Of a stretch of 64,000 nt of DNA, positions 1 to 10,348 are shown piece after piece. Origin of the DNA: Brachynemurus nebulosus. Lineage: Eukaryota > Arthropoda > Insecta > Neuroptera > Myrmeleontidae. The position numbers and the translations under genes are program-made. The DNA is taken from contig JAPWDM010000004.1 of the NCBI GenBank assembly GCA_035578155.1, positions 59,799,292 through 59,863,291 on the forward strand, read 5' to 3'. The notes under the pieces are model-generated. The model saw nothing but the letters and a program-made list of their open reading frames with translations. It had not been told where the DNA came from and ran no database searches. How positions within the stretch are numbered: the first letter of the stretch is position 1; each line of letters opens with the position of its first letter.

Positions 1-1081
1 TAATGGCCAAAACATATTGCTCCCATGATAGCCTCTTTTGTTCTTTTATAGTGCGTTTACAGCGTGCTTGCTGTAAACGCACTATCACATTTTCCTGCGT
101 GGGGCGACGTCTGAGTTCGTGGTACGCCCGCTTTTTGTCGGCAACTGCTACTCTCACGACTTCATTCCACCATAGTAAGCGACGTTTAGGTGGAATGTTG
201 GACGACATAAGTATATTCTTATGTGCTGCTTCAATGACACTGGAGGACATTTGCTCCACATCATCTTCTACGTCTCTAGTCAGCTCGGGTGTACGGAATG
301 TATCGACGTACATGTCCCAGTCAGCTTGACGAAGATGCCATCTCGGCGAAGACGAATGTGGAGTCATCGGCATGGTACTATTCAAAATAATGGGTATATA
401 GTCGCTACCGTATAAGTCTGACGCCAGCGTCCACTCATAACGGTGCACCATGGCCGGTGGGCCGAGTGATAAGTCGATAGCCGACAACTCACCGGTTCTT
501 GCATTGATAAAAATACCTTCACCGGAATTAATCAAGACCGTTTCAGACTCATCTAGAAAACTCTGATGACTCTTCCACGGGCGTCTCTTGTGCTACAGCC
601 CCACATGGGACTGTGAGCATTAAAATCTCCTAGTAACAAAAATGGACGTGGTAACTGTAAGGTAAGCTCGGTCAGGGATTCGACATTCCAGTCGAAGTCT
701 GGTAGGTAGACCGAGCATACTGTGAACTGTGGCGGTTTCAAAAATTGCATTGCAACTGCTTGTAGGGGGGTGTTTAACGGGTGGTCCCGGAACGGGACGC
801 CATATTTTATGATGATGGCAACGCCCCCCACGCCCTGATGTCTGGCTGTACGTCGTGCCGGCGGACTTGATGGTATTTAATGGTAAATTGTTCCGCCGGC
901 CGTAAATGTGTCTCTTGGAGGCACATGCACATAGGCGTGTGCTCAGCCAGAAGCATCTGCAATTCACAGTAATGATGTTTTACACCATTACAGTTCCATT
1001 GTATAATAGCTACTACTTGGGTTGCTCTAGGAAGTGCGGCTACTTCCTAGGTTTCCCCTTTGGCCAGCCTTTTTTTATTTT
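1..1081 (-). pseudogene. I-clade-like LINE ORF2: endonuclease and linker, frameshifted, cut by window edge
   Basis: Read on the minus strand, this is the apurinic-type endonuclease of a non-LTR retrotransposon, which nicks target DNA for target-primed reverse transcription. Visible motifs in order are QWNCNGV, LQETHL, LLLGDFNAHSPMWG and SAIDLSLGPP followed by GSDYIPIIL. They fit the catalytic and structural motifs of endonuclease/exonuclease/phosphatase domains. Downstream come RWHLRQADW and LLWWNEVV, a linker style typical of I-clade elements, then KRLSWEQYV just before base 1. The motifs lie in three frames: one shift near 832 after LQETHL, another near 553 after the DFNAH motif. The copy is therefore dead. 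The reverse transcriptase would lie left of the window. Bases 507-1081 recur at 2765-3339. The I-clade assignment is by eye; Jockey or R1 relatives are possible. Confidence 0.82.
48..85. repeat. 16-bp perfect inverted repeat inside LINE ORF2
   Basis: ATAGTGCGTTTACAGC at 48-63 is followed after six bases by its exact reverse complement at 70-85. It lies in the linker-coding region and would form a strong hairpin in the transcript. It may reflect a small inverted insertion or a templated mutation. Confidence 0.8.
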
Positions 1082-2764
1082 TTATTTTTTTTTATTTATT
1101 TATTTAATAATTGACATAAAGTCAAGTTACAAATATTTACAATAAAAATTCTGTACAATTTCTATGTGTTATAACAATTTAACTGTTAAAATTTGAGTTA
1201 ACTCTAATTAAAATTATGATTAATAAATAGTACTAGTTTAATTAACAGAAATATTATATATTTATCATATAGACAAGAATAATTTTGTAATAATAGGAGA
1301 GTAAACATTCAGGGCGTTATATTTTATGTTTCCTAATTAATAATACTTCAGCAATAAACGAACTAAGTTGATTCAAATCATGTGCAACTTTATTATTAAA
1401 TAGCTCATATACTTCTGAGTTTGTTTCACACTTTCTAATTTCATGTTTTTGCCTAATGAAATCGCATCCGTTACAATCGATAAAAAAGTGTTCAGGGGTT
1501 TCAATCTCATTACATAGCACACAAAGTCTAATGTCTCCTCTTTTGTTTTTTGTTCCAATTTCCCATATCCATGATCCGAGTCGAAAATTAGCCAAAGTTC
1601 TTCGGTGATCTTTATTTTCAATTATTTCTAAATAATGCGCTCCTTGTTGATAATGATGCAGATTTCTGAAGAAATGAAGAGATTTCATTTTACAAATTTC
1701 AGCAAGTGTATCTTCATAATATTGATTAGTGATATTTTGTGTAATTTGCATTTTCAGTTTGTACGTGTATTCCCTCTGATTCAATACTTCGCTTATTTTG
1801 AATTTCTTTATTTCAGTAACGATTCGATGTGACCAGTTACTAGTATTTGTAGACTGCTCTATTTGATATTTTAAACAGTAATTTTGTAAAATTTTGTTTT
1901 TATCATACCATATTTTTGTAAAATAATTTATGTATCGGATTTTAACTTTAACACTAGTTGGGACTTTTCCAAGTTCTATCATACATCCTAGATTTGAAGT
2001 TCTCTTATTTATTTGTAGTACTTCTTTTCCAAAATTGTTACTAACTTGGTCTATTGATGATGACTTTGAATAAGGCCCCCATATTTCGCTTCCATAGGTT
2101 ATAATCGGTTCGATTTTTGTGTTAAACACTTTCATATATAAATTTGGAGTTATATTTTCTTGCGAAGCTGTTCTGGATCTAACTATCCCTACAGCTTGTT
2201 TGGCTTGTGTCCATTCTTTTACACAATCATCGAAATTTCCATTGTTTGAGAGTATGACGCCCAGGTATTTGAATTTTGATACAATTTCAATTTCATCTTC
2301 TTCAAAAAACCATTTATGCTTTTCGCTTGTTTTCTTGCCGTTACTTATGATCATAACTTTGGTCTTTTTTACATTTACTGACAGTTTCCATTCATCCATG
2401 TAATTTTTGAGTTTATTAATTGCCCGTTGAAGTCCTATGGGTGATTCAGACATTATTATGAGATCATCCGCATATAACAGTTTCCCAATTTCTTTTTTAC
2501 CAATATTCGGAGCGTGCAGTTCACTTCCTTCTAACATTTTGGTAACATCGTCTATGAATAAATTAAATAAAATTGTAGAGAGCTGGCATCCCTGTCGTAA
2601 TCCATTTTTAGTATTATTTACTTTCGATATTTCATTATTTCCTAAGGATATGCAGTAATTGACATTTTTATATATTTCTTGTAGAATAGAAACTATATTA
2701 CGAGATAAACCTTTCGCTAATAACTTGTACCAAAGAGCTTCCCTGTTAACAAAAATACCTGTTA
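1082..2764 (-). mobile_element. 5'-truncated non-LTR retrotransposon inserted in the I-like LINE
   Basis: This block separates two copies of the same 575-bp host sequence and carries the C-terminal half of a LINE ORF2. On the minus strand its 3' end is an A-rich tail (about 1082-1110: runs of A broken by single T), as expected after target-primed reverse transcription. Its 5' end at 2764 falls inside the reverse transcriptase, so the element is 5'-truncated. At the 5' joint the element and host both carry GGTATTTTT followed by TTA or TTAAC, so the junction shows short homology. It lies in the same orientation as the element it interrupts. Confidence 0.8.
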
Positions 2765-2780
2765 ATAAAAATACCTTCAC
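1317..2780 (-). CDS. LINE reverse transcriptase, C-terminal part (partial)
   Basis: An open frame of 487 codons encodes most of a non-LTR reverse transcriptase. GLRQGCQLSTILFNLF (about residues 60-75) is the RQGC motif, and LLYADDL with YADD at 103-106 is the metal-binding catalytic box. FKYLGVIL (170-177) follows, and IITYGSEIWG (226-235) marks the thumb/connector. Near the C terminus C420, C423, H431 and C436 form a CCHC zinc knuckle typical of LINE ORF2 ends. There is no real start: the first few codons, beginning with GTG, come from the flanking duplicated host segment, and the palm N-terminal motifs and endonuclease are missing. The frame is uninterrupted, which suggests a young insertion, but the protein cannot be complete. 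The clade is not assigned. Confidence 0.85.
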   Translation of the reverse strand: MKVFLLTGIFVNREALWYKLLAKGLSRNIVSILQEIYKNVNYCISLGNNEISKVNNTKNGLRQGCQLSTILFNLFIDDVTKMLEGSELHAPNIGKKEIGKLLYADDLIIMSESPIGLQRAINKLKNYMDEWKLSVNVKKTKVMIISNGKKTSEKHKWFFEEDEIEIVSKFKYLGVILSNNGNFDDCVKEWTQAKQAVGIVRSRTASQENITPNLYMKVFNTKIEPIITYGSEIWGPYSKSSSIDQVSNNFGKEVLQINKRTSNLGCMIELGKVPTSVKVKIRYINYFTKIWYDKNKILQNYCLKYQIEQSTNTSNWSHRIVTEIKKFKISEVLNQREYTYKLKMQITQNITNQYYEDTLAEICKMKSLHFFRNLHHYQQGAHYLEIIENKDHRRTLANFRLGSWIWEIGTKNKRGDIRLCVLCNEIETPEHFFIDCNGCDFIRQKHEIRKCETNSEVYELFNNKVAHDLNQLSSFIAEVLLIRKHKI

Positions 2781-3339
2781 CGGAATTAATCAAGACCGTT
2801 TCAGACTCATCTAGAAAACTCTGATGACTCTTCCACGGGCGTCTCTTGTGCTACAGCCCCACATGGGACTGTGAGCATTAAAATCTCCTAGTAACAAAAA
2901 TGGACGTGGTAACTGTAAGGTAAGCTCGGTCAGGGATTCGACATTCCAGTCGAAGTCTGGTAGGTAGACCGAGCATACTGTGAACTGTGGCGGTTTCAAA
3001 AATTGCATTGCAACTGCTTGTAGGGGGGTGTTTAACGGGTGGTCCCGGAACGGGACGCCATATTTTATGATGATGGCAACGCCCCCCACGCCCTGATGTC
3101 TGGCTGTACGTCGTGCCGGCGGACTTGATGGTATTTAATGGTAAATTGTTCCGCCGGCCGTAAATGTGTCTCTTGGAGGCACATGCACATAGGCGTGTGC
3201 TCAGCCAGAAGCATCTGCAATTCACAGTAATGATGTTTTACACCATTACAGTTCCATTGTATAATAGCTACTACTTGGGTTGCTCTAGGAAGTGCGGCTA
3301 CTTCCTAGGTTTCCCCTTTGGCCAGCCTTTTTTTATTTT
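2765..3339 (-). pseudogene. Second copy of the LINE endonuclease segment (575-bp direct repeat of 507-1081)
   Basis: This segment matches 507-1081 at a constant offset of 2258 and looks identical throughout, including both frameshifts. It encodes QWNCNGV, LQETHL and DFNAHSPMWG on the minus strand. On its right it continues into the ORF1 part of the same LINE (3340-4137). The left copy continues into the ORF2 linker (1-506). The two copies therefore share one ancestral element, split by the inserted LINE. They behave as an exceptionally long target-site duplication, or as a tandem duplication that later received the insertion. Confidence 0.85.
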
Positions 3340-4137
3340 GATCACTTTCACCTCGGTGTCCGAATTGTCCGATTCTGTTGCCGAGGTGTTGGTATAAGCG
3401 TCGGTCATCGGGCGCTTAGCACCCGTATGAACCGACGCGGTCGTACTTTCCGAGTCGTTCATCGGTGTTTGGTTAGAGCGACTCGGGAGGGAGGTGACCG
3501 GGCGTTCGGGTGTGCCCGGTCGGGACGGTGCAGTTGGCCGTTATGGCAATGGCACCGTCGATTGTGGAGGCAGCATTGACTCTGCCTCCGATGTTGAGGT
3601 GGTCGGTCTCTTTCTCGGGGACCGTTATTGGACCACCTCCTTTTCCCCCTCACTGCGACGTCTTCGAGGCGGTGATTTCTTCGGTGATGATGACGTTAGC
3701 TTCGGTCTTGTCTTTGGTGAAGACGTCACAGTTTTTACGATAGGTCCCTGAGGGGTGGTTGTTAGCACCCTCTTGGTCTCAAGGACCTAGGCTGGCACTG
3801 CGGCTGACGTAGCTGCAGGTGTACTTACAGTTACAGAGCGCATGAGACACTCTTGCATCTTCTGCATGTTAACTTGCATTTGTCCCATCGCATTTTTTAT
3901 TTCTTTAATTTCGTTGGATTTTTCAGCCGCTGAAGGAGCGGGGGCCGGAACAGCGCGTGCATATCCGTCAAGAGCTGAGCGACAAGGCGCGTTGCCTAAG
4001 AGCTTCCGTCTGGCCTCTGGGTAGGTTAGCTTCTCCAGGGCTCTCAGCTCTTAAAATGCGGATTCCTGTTTAAATATGTGGCAATTTCTCGATTTGGCAG
4101 AATGATTGCCCCCACAATTTATGCATTTATTGGCTCA
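3340..4137 (-). pseudogene. LINE ORF1 (gag-like) remnant with CCHC knuckle
   Basis: Minus-strand translation near 4081-4128 gives NKCINCGGNHSAKSRNC, a C-x2-C-x3-H-x6-C knuckle of the kind found in ORF1 gag proteins of Jockey and I elements, which bind element RNA. Downstream come LEKLTYPEARRKLLG, then a charged amphipathic stretch (EIKEIKNAMGQMQVNMQKM) and a proline/threonine/serine-rich tail. Stops interrupt it at several points, one right after KQESAF. The GC content is clearly above the flanks, as in the rest of the LINE. A stop just upstream of the knuckle and the AT-rich DNA beyond 4137 suggest 5' truncation there. Confidence 0.65.
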
Positions 4138-5549
4138 ATAAAACCAACTGAAGGAAGGACAACTGCCTAGATCTAAAGCATCGTAGAAACAGATTTCTTG
4201 ATTCTGGGCGCTTGGAGACAATTGTCGTTTGCTAAAACTAGAAGCAGATTTGCGATTCCACACTTTGAGAACAAGTCCTAACTTGTGTGCTAAAAATAAA
4301 AACCGATTTCCGATTTAGCATTCTGCTAAAAAGTTATAATATGCTTGCGAAAAATAATTCAAAAATTAGCTATAATCTAACTCACAATTCTGGAATCGGG
4401 AAGTTTTAATGAGGTCAAAGTCCAAAAACTCTCCAATACATTTTAATGAGACAGCAGATTTCAAAAGAATATCCAATTAATTTTAATGAGTCCAAAGAAC
4501 AACCAACTAATTTTTAATGAGCATAAAACCCACGCGCAGACTAATTAACTAAAATGACTCAACAAACTGGAAAGGCTTATCTCGCGCTACTAAATAGCTA
4601 CATGCCAATTTGTCGCCGGAAGTCTGATAAGCCAAGTACAGTGCGACACAAAATTAATGGGTCGCCGATCATGAGGGTCCATACTTTTGACGTGCAGTGT
4701 GCTGCCGTTCTCTTATGTTCTCATATCGGTACAGCTTACCTACTTGAATTATCTTATTTTGAAAATTTAATATGACATTTAAATGGTTCACCTAAACTAA
4801 ACTGTACTAAACTGAAATTTGGCACTTTTCAAATATTTTACTAATTTAAATAGCTTTCCATTACTTATAATTTTGTTATTAACAAAATTTATACATTATT
4901 GTAATACTTTTGTGTCCCTGTATGTTCTTGGAAATTAATCACTTCCTTTACTTATCTCTTGTTTTTTTCTTTGTTGTAATTATTTCTAATTACCTTTTAT
5001 TGTTTTATGGAACTGTTTAATTTCCAACTGGAACTTATTGTTGTATGTAACTGATTTTTTTTTACTGTGCCTATCAAATTGTTGATTTTGACTAAAAGTC
5101 CTTTTAAAGTTATTTAATTTATAATGCTTTATATGTTAAAATTTGAAACATTCCTAGTTATTCTATTGTTATTAAACTTATATTTGTTGGTGCTTTCTTC
5201 AATTTCTAAATAATTAATTTATGGTATTAAATCCAGATTTCTTTTTGAAAATTCCAACGATCTTAAGACATACAAAAAAAAATTTTTAAAAATAAAAAAA
5301 AATTATATTTTAACAGCTGAGCTAGTAAATAAATTGTGGTTGAATTTAAGTCATTTTTTATTTCTTTATAAATTTTACCTACAAAATAATATTATCTAAT
5401 TTGATCAAGGACAGTTCGTTACTAACTTTACTAGCCACAGAAATGTTTATAACTTTGGTTTAATTTAAAAATAATATCAAATCGTACTAAAAATTTTAAA
5501 CTTATCTAGAATATCAGAATTGCCACCAGTTGTAAACCAATATTTTTAG
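4138..5549. other. AT-rich intergenic stretch with short direct repeats
   Basis: No gene is established here. Three spaced copies of a phrase ending in TTTTAATGAG occur at about 4430-4520. Around 4190-4320 there are loosely repeated phrases (GATTT, TTGCGATT, TTTCCGATTT). From 4780 on the DNA is very AT-rich with no open frame of note. A GC-richer island at 4550-4740 is listed separately. Confidence 0.5.
4554..4775 (+). CDS. Short unassigned open frame in a GC-richer island
   Basis: A 73-codon ATG-to-stop frame starts MTQQTGKAYLALLNSYMP and ends LLELSYFENLI. The bases under it (4554-4740) are visibly richer in G and C than both flanks, unusual in this window. The peptide has ordinary amino-acid variety with no microsatellite-type runs. 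I recognise no domain. It could be a first exon, part of an old transposon or chance. No splice structure or upstream promoter can be defended. Confidence 0.2.
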   Translation: MTQQTGKAYLALLNSYMPICRRKSDKPSTVRHKINGSPIMRVHTFDVQCAAVLLCSHIGTAYLLELSYFENLI

Positions 5550-5691
5550 AGGAACAATTACAGACACCCTAACACTTCAAAACATGATTGAAGTTTGTTA
5601 TGAACTTCGTTCCTGTTTCGAGAAAACAGAAGTGCGCCGTCTTGCCGACCGCCCAATCTTAAGCGACGTTGAAAGAAAGTTTACCGCCTAA
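5550..5691 (+). CDS. Possible terminal exon, GC-richer short frame
   Basis: The frame is open from about 5536 to a TAA at 5689-5691. It contains the methionine-initiated 35-residue peptide MIEVCYELRSCFEKTEVRRL and onward. Just before it is a T-rich tract ending TATTTTTAG (5541-5549), a plausible 3' splice acceptor, giving an exon that starts RGTITDTLTLQN. GC content rises sharply from about 5610 to 5690. Charged residues and the mix of amino acids look protein-like. I do not recognise the family; it may equally be a transposon relic. No partner exon was found. Confidence 0.28.
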
Positions 5692-7369
5692 TCAACAGTT
5701 AAATATTACTACTAATTATTTTTCGTTATTATAGTGCGATGTCATAAATTTTTAACTGTTGTCCTAGAAAGGATCGAAAGCTTTTTTTTAAATTTATGTT
5801 ATTCTAATCCTTAGAATACAATTCTATTAAACCTAAACGGTAGAAGTATGAGTAGACTTAATAAATTAATAATAAATAAATAAATAAATAAAGTATCAGA
5901 AGAATAAAAGAAGAAATTACTGACTTACCTATAGTGCTTTGAAGCCAGAAAAGATATAGATGTATATTTAATGCTATTAAATTTCAAAATAGCTGATTGT
6001 ACTCTTTAATTATAATTGTAAGAAAAACCTCGAAGCACTTTCAGTTTTGGATGGAACAAGATTTGAATGATTTTTGTAATAATGAAAATAACAAAATCAA
6101 AAATTAAATCTTCTATTACCCAAAAGCTGTCTTGTCAAAAAAAAAGAAAATATGTTTCAAATTGTGAATTTGTTAAGAAATCAAGACCTAGTTAATAAGT
6201 GTATACAAAAAATATATAGTTTTATGGTACAACTTGTACTAAAGAATTTAGTATTACCATCGATTTGATTTTTGAAAACTATACTAGCTTACATTTTGTC
6301 ATCTGTATTTGAACAAGTTAACCTCTCTTGACAAAATTGTATTTGTTTTTATAAGTTAAAGGGAATTTTTCATTTGAATTTTGGAATGATATTAGATTGT
6401 CCATTTTTCTTTTTTTTTTTTTTTTACTAGGAATGAGTCAAACTTGTACAATATTGTATGTTTCTCTTCTCTATTATATTCTAGTAGTAGGTCTTACATG
6501 TTTCTTTTCGCTTTGTTTGCTTCCTTGTTGCACTAAAGTCGCATCAGTGATTCTATAACAAGAAAAACTAGTAAAAATTGCAGTATAGGATGCAAGATGA
6601 CCAATTTTTTAAACATATTACGAGGGCGTTTTAGAAAGTGAATCTTCTGTTTTATTTTGCTCAATTTGTAATAGTAACAAAGTAATTTTACTAATCCGTA
6701 GAGAGTAACTATAAATCTGCAATACTCGAAAATGACTAATTTTTCGTTGATGCGACAATGATAATTTTTTTGCAAGGAAAAACTTCGAAAAATGTTATTT
6801 TAGTACGTACTTTCTTAAAATTTGATAACAAACATCTAAAAAAGTCTAACTCACCCCACACTTACAATTAGTAAAATGAAAGAAAAAATGTGAAAATAGG
6901 GTAATTTAGTATCTTAAAATACTACTTAAAATTTTAATTTGTTATGGTATGCCTCTCGAACGATATTCATGAAAAACCTTTTATCTTAAAGTTCCTTCTA
7001 GATGTTGTTGCGTCCTTAATAAACGATTTTGAAAATCAGTACCACTAGAAGTATTGTCTAAATACATCACATAAAATATCACTCACTGGGTGGCGGTGCA
7101 AAATGGTATGACATTATTAACAAGTGAAGCAAAATTAGACTACAACATTATGTTACTCTTATACAAAAGTAATAGAAAAGAAAACAGACAGAAAGGCAGA
7201 CACATCTAATTTGCGTCATTTGTTCTATCTGTCTGATAACATCGAACCATTTTTAGTTGATTTGGCCTATATCAGGGTTTATTTTCCTATGTATTGCCTA
7301 GTAACCTAGACACCTTACGTTAGCTTGAGCTCTCATAGCAGGGTAAAGAAAAGTACCCGGACTGATTAT
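5692..7369. other. AT-rich intergenic stretch, nothing recognised
   Basis: A short run of AAAT repeats lies near 5865-5893 and a T-tract near 6411-6426. Bases near 6538 and 6750 share the phrase GTCGCATCA in opposite orientation, too short to define an element. No supportable gene was seen. Confidence 0.5.
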
Positions 7370-7620
7370 AATGGACAATAGCCCTGTCGCAACATCTGCA
7401 TAACATAGCGAATTTCTAAATAGTGGACACTGGCGGATCTCATCTAAAACCTGTATCCATTTAAAATAGTTTAGCTTTCTAATACTGAAACAATTTTCAA
7501 AATCAGTTGAGTAGTTCATTTTTGGGGCTTTTGGGTCCTCAGGACCTTGATGGACATCATATAGTGTAGCATATATCTATTTAACAATATATTATTACAT
7601 TAAATAACTATAGTTTTCGA
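7370..7620 (+). repeat. Dispersed repeat family A, copy 1
   Basis: It begins with the phrase CCCTGTCGCAACATCTGCAT and continues through GCGGATCTCATC, GTATCCATTTAAAATAG and GGTCCTCAGGACC. The same order of phrases recurs at 14488-14660, and in reverse complement near 10255-10348. It is a degenerate interspersed element with no coding capacity seen. Confidence 0.6.
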
Positions 7621-8866
7621 TTTCTTTTTCTAGGTATGCAAATATATATAAATTATATCTCTTCTCTAAAGGAGGGCATCATACAAAAATTTCCTTTCCA
7701 TAACGTAATCTTACAAAATATGGCTAATTTTAATTTAAAAAGATGAGACAGAGCTACTGTTATTATAACACATACATTCATATTGAATAACTAACTAGCA
7801 CTTGTTTTATCTAGTAAAAAATTTTTTTCTATATTTCTTATCGTAAAGAAAGCATTAGCAATATAATAATAAAATAAAAAAAAAGTCGTTAAGTGCGTGT
7901 TTGACACGCATTATTTAGGGCTACTCAGGAATTATGTGTTGTATGTTGTATGAATCATTACATGTTGTATGATTAGTAAGAAACCTGCAAAAAATTTTGA
8001 TAATTATACCATAGCTACAAGTTAAGGATATTATGGAGGTACTTAAAAATGGTGACAGTCTTATGAAAATTTGTGCGAATAATGGTTTTTCTAAATTTAA
8101 TCGACTGTGAAAATTTAAATTAGATTCACTACAGCGTTTAAAAGTTATTGCAGGTTTAATTTTTGCTCACTTTTAACATGCAGTCTAATTGAGTTTTCAA
8201 TAGAAACCGAATATAAACCAGCTTTTAATGCTTAGAAAAAATGGTGATAAGGCTCTTGTTTTTGTTTTAGATGTTAGGAAAAACGCTTATACAACTTTTT
8301 TTACCCCCAAATTTACCAAAATAGCCCCTCTAGTAGGTCCGACTCTGGCTTTGTATATATCAGTAGAAAGCTCTCTAAAAATGAAGTGTTGTGTCAATTT
8401 AAAATTTTTCTTTATCTGCCGCAGTTTTCAAGTAATCTAGCAAAATTGAAATTTTACCCTAATTTTGAGGGGTAATTTCACTTCTTAAATGGCGACTGTG
8501 TCAGATGAAAAAAATCGGGTCCGTTATTTTGGTCGACCCTACGGGTTGTCCCCATTTACTCTTTTCTCGTCTCTTTTGATCCCAATTTTTCATAGAGAAG
8601 AAATTATACGATTTTTGTTAATTTTTCAAAAACCACCAATATTTTTAAATTTTTTTGGATACTGCTGATAAAGTGACCATCTTCGCGTAAATTTTTAATA
8701 TATTAAAGATTAGGTACTCATAAAATAAATACAAAAAAATACGGTGTGAAGTCTGAATGCGTACCTATTCATCCTTGTCTACGGTAGCACATTTTTTATT
8801 GACATAAATATTAGAAACGCAGGAAAAGAGACCAGGAATCAACATAGAAGTGGATTATGGTACGAT
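7621..8866. other. AT-rich stretch with a small hairpin, no gene
   Basis: A hairpin-like phrase, GTTAAGTGCGTGTTTGACA followed by CGCATTA, lies at about 7888-7912; a close relative occurs at about 48246-48272. Text around 8460-8560 resembles the end of a decayed transposon (GGCGACTGTGTCAG). No gene is supportable. Confidence 0.4.
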
Positions 8867-9511
8867 ATATTTTCTGAAAAAAGTGCTTAGGACCAAAGTT
8901 ATAGAATTCAAAGTGAAGCACTTGATGATGACTTTGAAGTTGACCTTGAGGTCAATTTCCAAAGTCATTTGAAAATCATTTAATATTTTTCAAAAGGAGT
9001 AGCTTACTTTTCACCCCTAAATGGTTCAAAGTATATTCGAACGAATTTCACATGCAAGATAGAAAATAAGTGATCAAGAAGTAATTTTGAAAAATACTTG
9101 CTCAATCGCAATCGGAAAAATAATAGTTAATCATATGTTCAATTGAATTCCTAATATGATAACTATAGAGTAGCAATAAAAATTTTAAAAAATTTTGAAA
9201 ATTTATAATATAACATAAAGTTAATGTTTAACTTACAATTAGAGTGATATTAAATCTTTTCTTAACTTTACTTCTAAAATTACTTACAAAAATGTTTTCT
9301 TCTAATTTTTTCTATAAATCAACTTTGAAGATAGATTGAGTCAATACATGAAATTACTGCTTATAGGTACAGGATATGGTCAAACTTCGGCAATGGCTAA
9401 TCATTTTCAACTGACCTTGAAAATCGATTTCAGGGTCACTATCAAGTGCATCGCTTCAAATTCTACAAATTTGGTACTCAGCCCTTTTTTCAGAAAATAT
9501 GTCGTTTCAAA
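8867..9511. repeat. Decayed foldback element
   Basis: The left arm (about 8867-8990) has phrases ATATTTTCTGAAAAAAG, GCACTTGAT and GACCTTGAGGTC. They return in reverse complement and in reversed order in the right arm (about 9397-9511). The arms are clearly diverged. The roughly 400 bases between them hold no gene. Confidence 0.5.
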
Positions 9512-9859
9512 AATATCTAGCTATAACTGTTTTCATCTACAGAGGTTGAATGGTGTTTTCTACCCCTAAAAAGCGTATTTAGCCGAAATAAAAAAACACG
9601 TATTTAATATTTTTCGCTGTTTAATAAGTATGTTAAGTTTCATTCAAATTGGCAAGTATTAGTTGGGTAGTGTTATTTGTCAGAATGTTTTGCCGATCTA
9701 GTTTTTTCAATATTTCTTTGCTCGTTTTCAGAATTTGTATTTTAATTTCTACGGACAAATAACTCATTCTTTTCTTCGATTTGAGTAACTTTTATTTGCT
9801 GATGTTGACCATTAATTGATCGAAACATATCAAATATTTTTCAATGATTTTTTTAGCGA

Positions 9860-10348
9860 ATGTCGAAAATTTTGAAAATTTTTTCACCGTTAGTAAGTTA
9901 AAGTATTTGAATTCATTAAGTAATTAAATGATGTCCACAAGAACCTTACGGACTACCATAAGTTATATGAGATCCCTAGGACCCGTTTTTTACTGTTAGG
10001 ATAAACTTTTTACTAAAATTATTTTAGATGAATAAAGGTTATGTTGTATGATTTCCGCCAGGGTTTACTGTTCCCATTATTGTAAAAAATAAACTAACCG
10101 ACCGATTTTGAAAATTTTTTCACTGTTAGAGAACTAAATTATTTTAGATGGATACAACTATGCTGCACAAAGTCCGTTCGGGTTCTTGGGTCCCAAAAAT
10201 ATCAAAACTAATTACCCAGCCGATTTTAAAAAATCTTTTACTCTTAGAAAGCTAAACTATTTTAAATAGGTACAGTTCTTAGATGAGATCCGCCAGTCCC
10301 TAAAATTTGGAAATTCGCTATGTTATGCAGATGCTGCGACAGGGGTAT
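9860..10348 (-). repeat. Dispersed repeat family A, tandem-like copy in reverse orientation
   Basis: Phrases such as CCGATTTTGAAAATTTTTTC, AAATTATTTTAGATG and CGCCAG recur about every 110-120 bases, giving roughly three degenerate units. The block ends at 10313-10348 with the reverse complement of the family core seen at 7381 and 14488. Confidence 0.5.

Noticed and set aside
1317..2780. The 487-codon frame as a complete gene with a start at 2780
   Set aside because: The start is a GTG in the duplicated host segment; the frame is a truncated reverse transcriptase joined to it by insertion.
1..4137. R1/R2-type rDNA-specific retrotransposons
   Set aside because: The LINEs lie 56 kb from the rDNA and not in 28S; the motifs fit I/Jockey-like elements better, and the inserted LINE target is another LINE.
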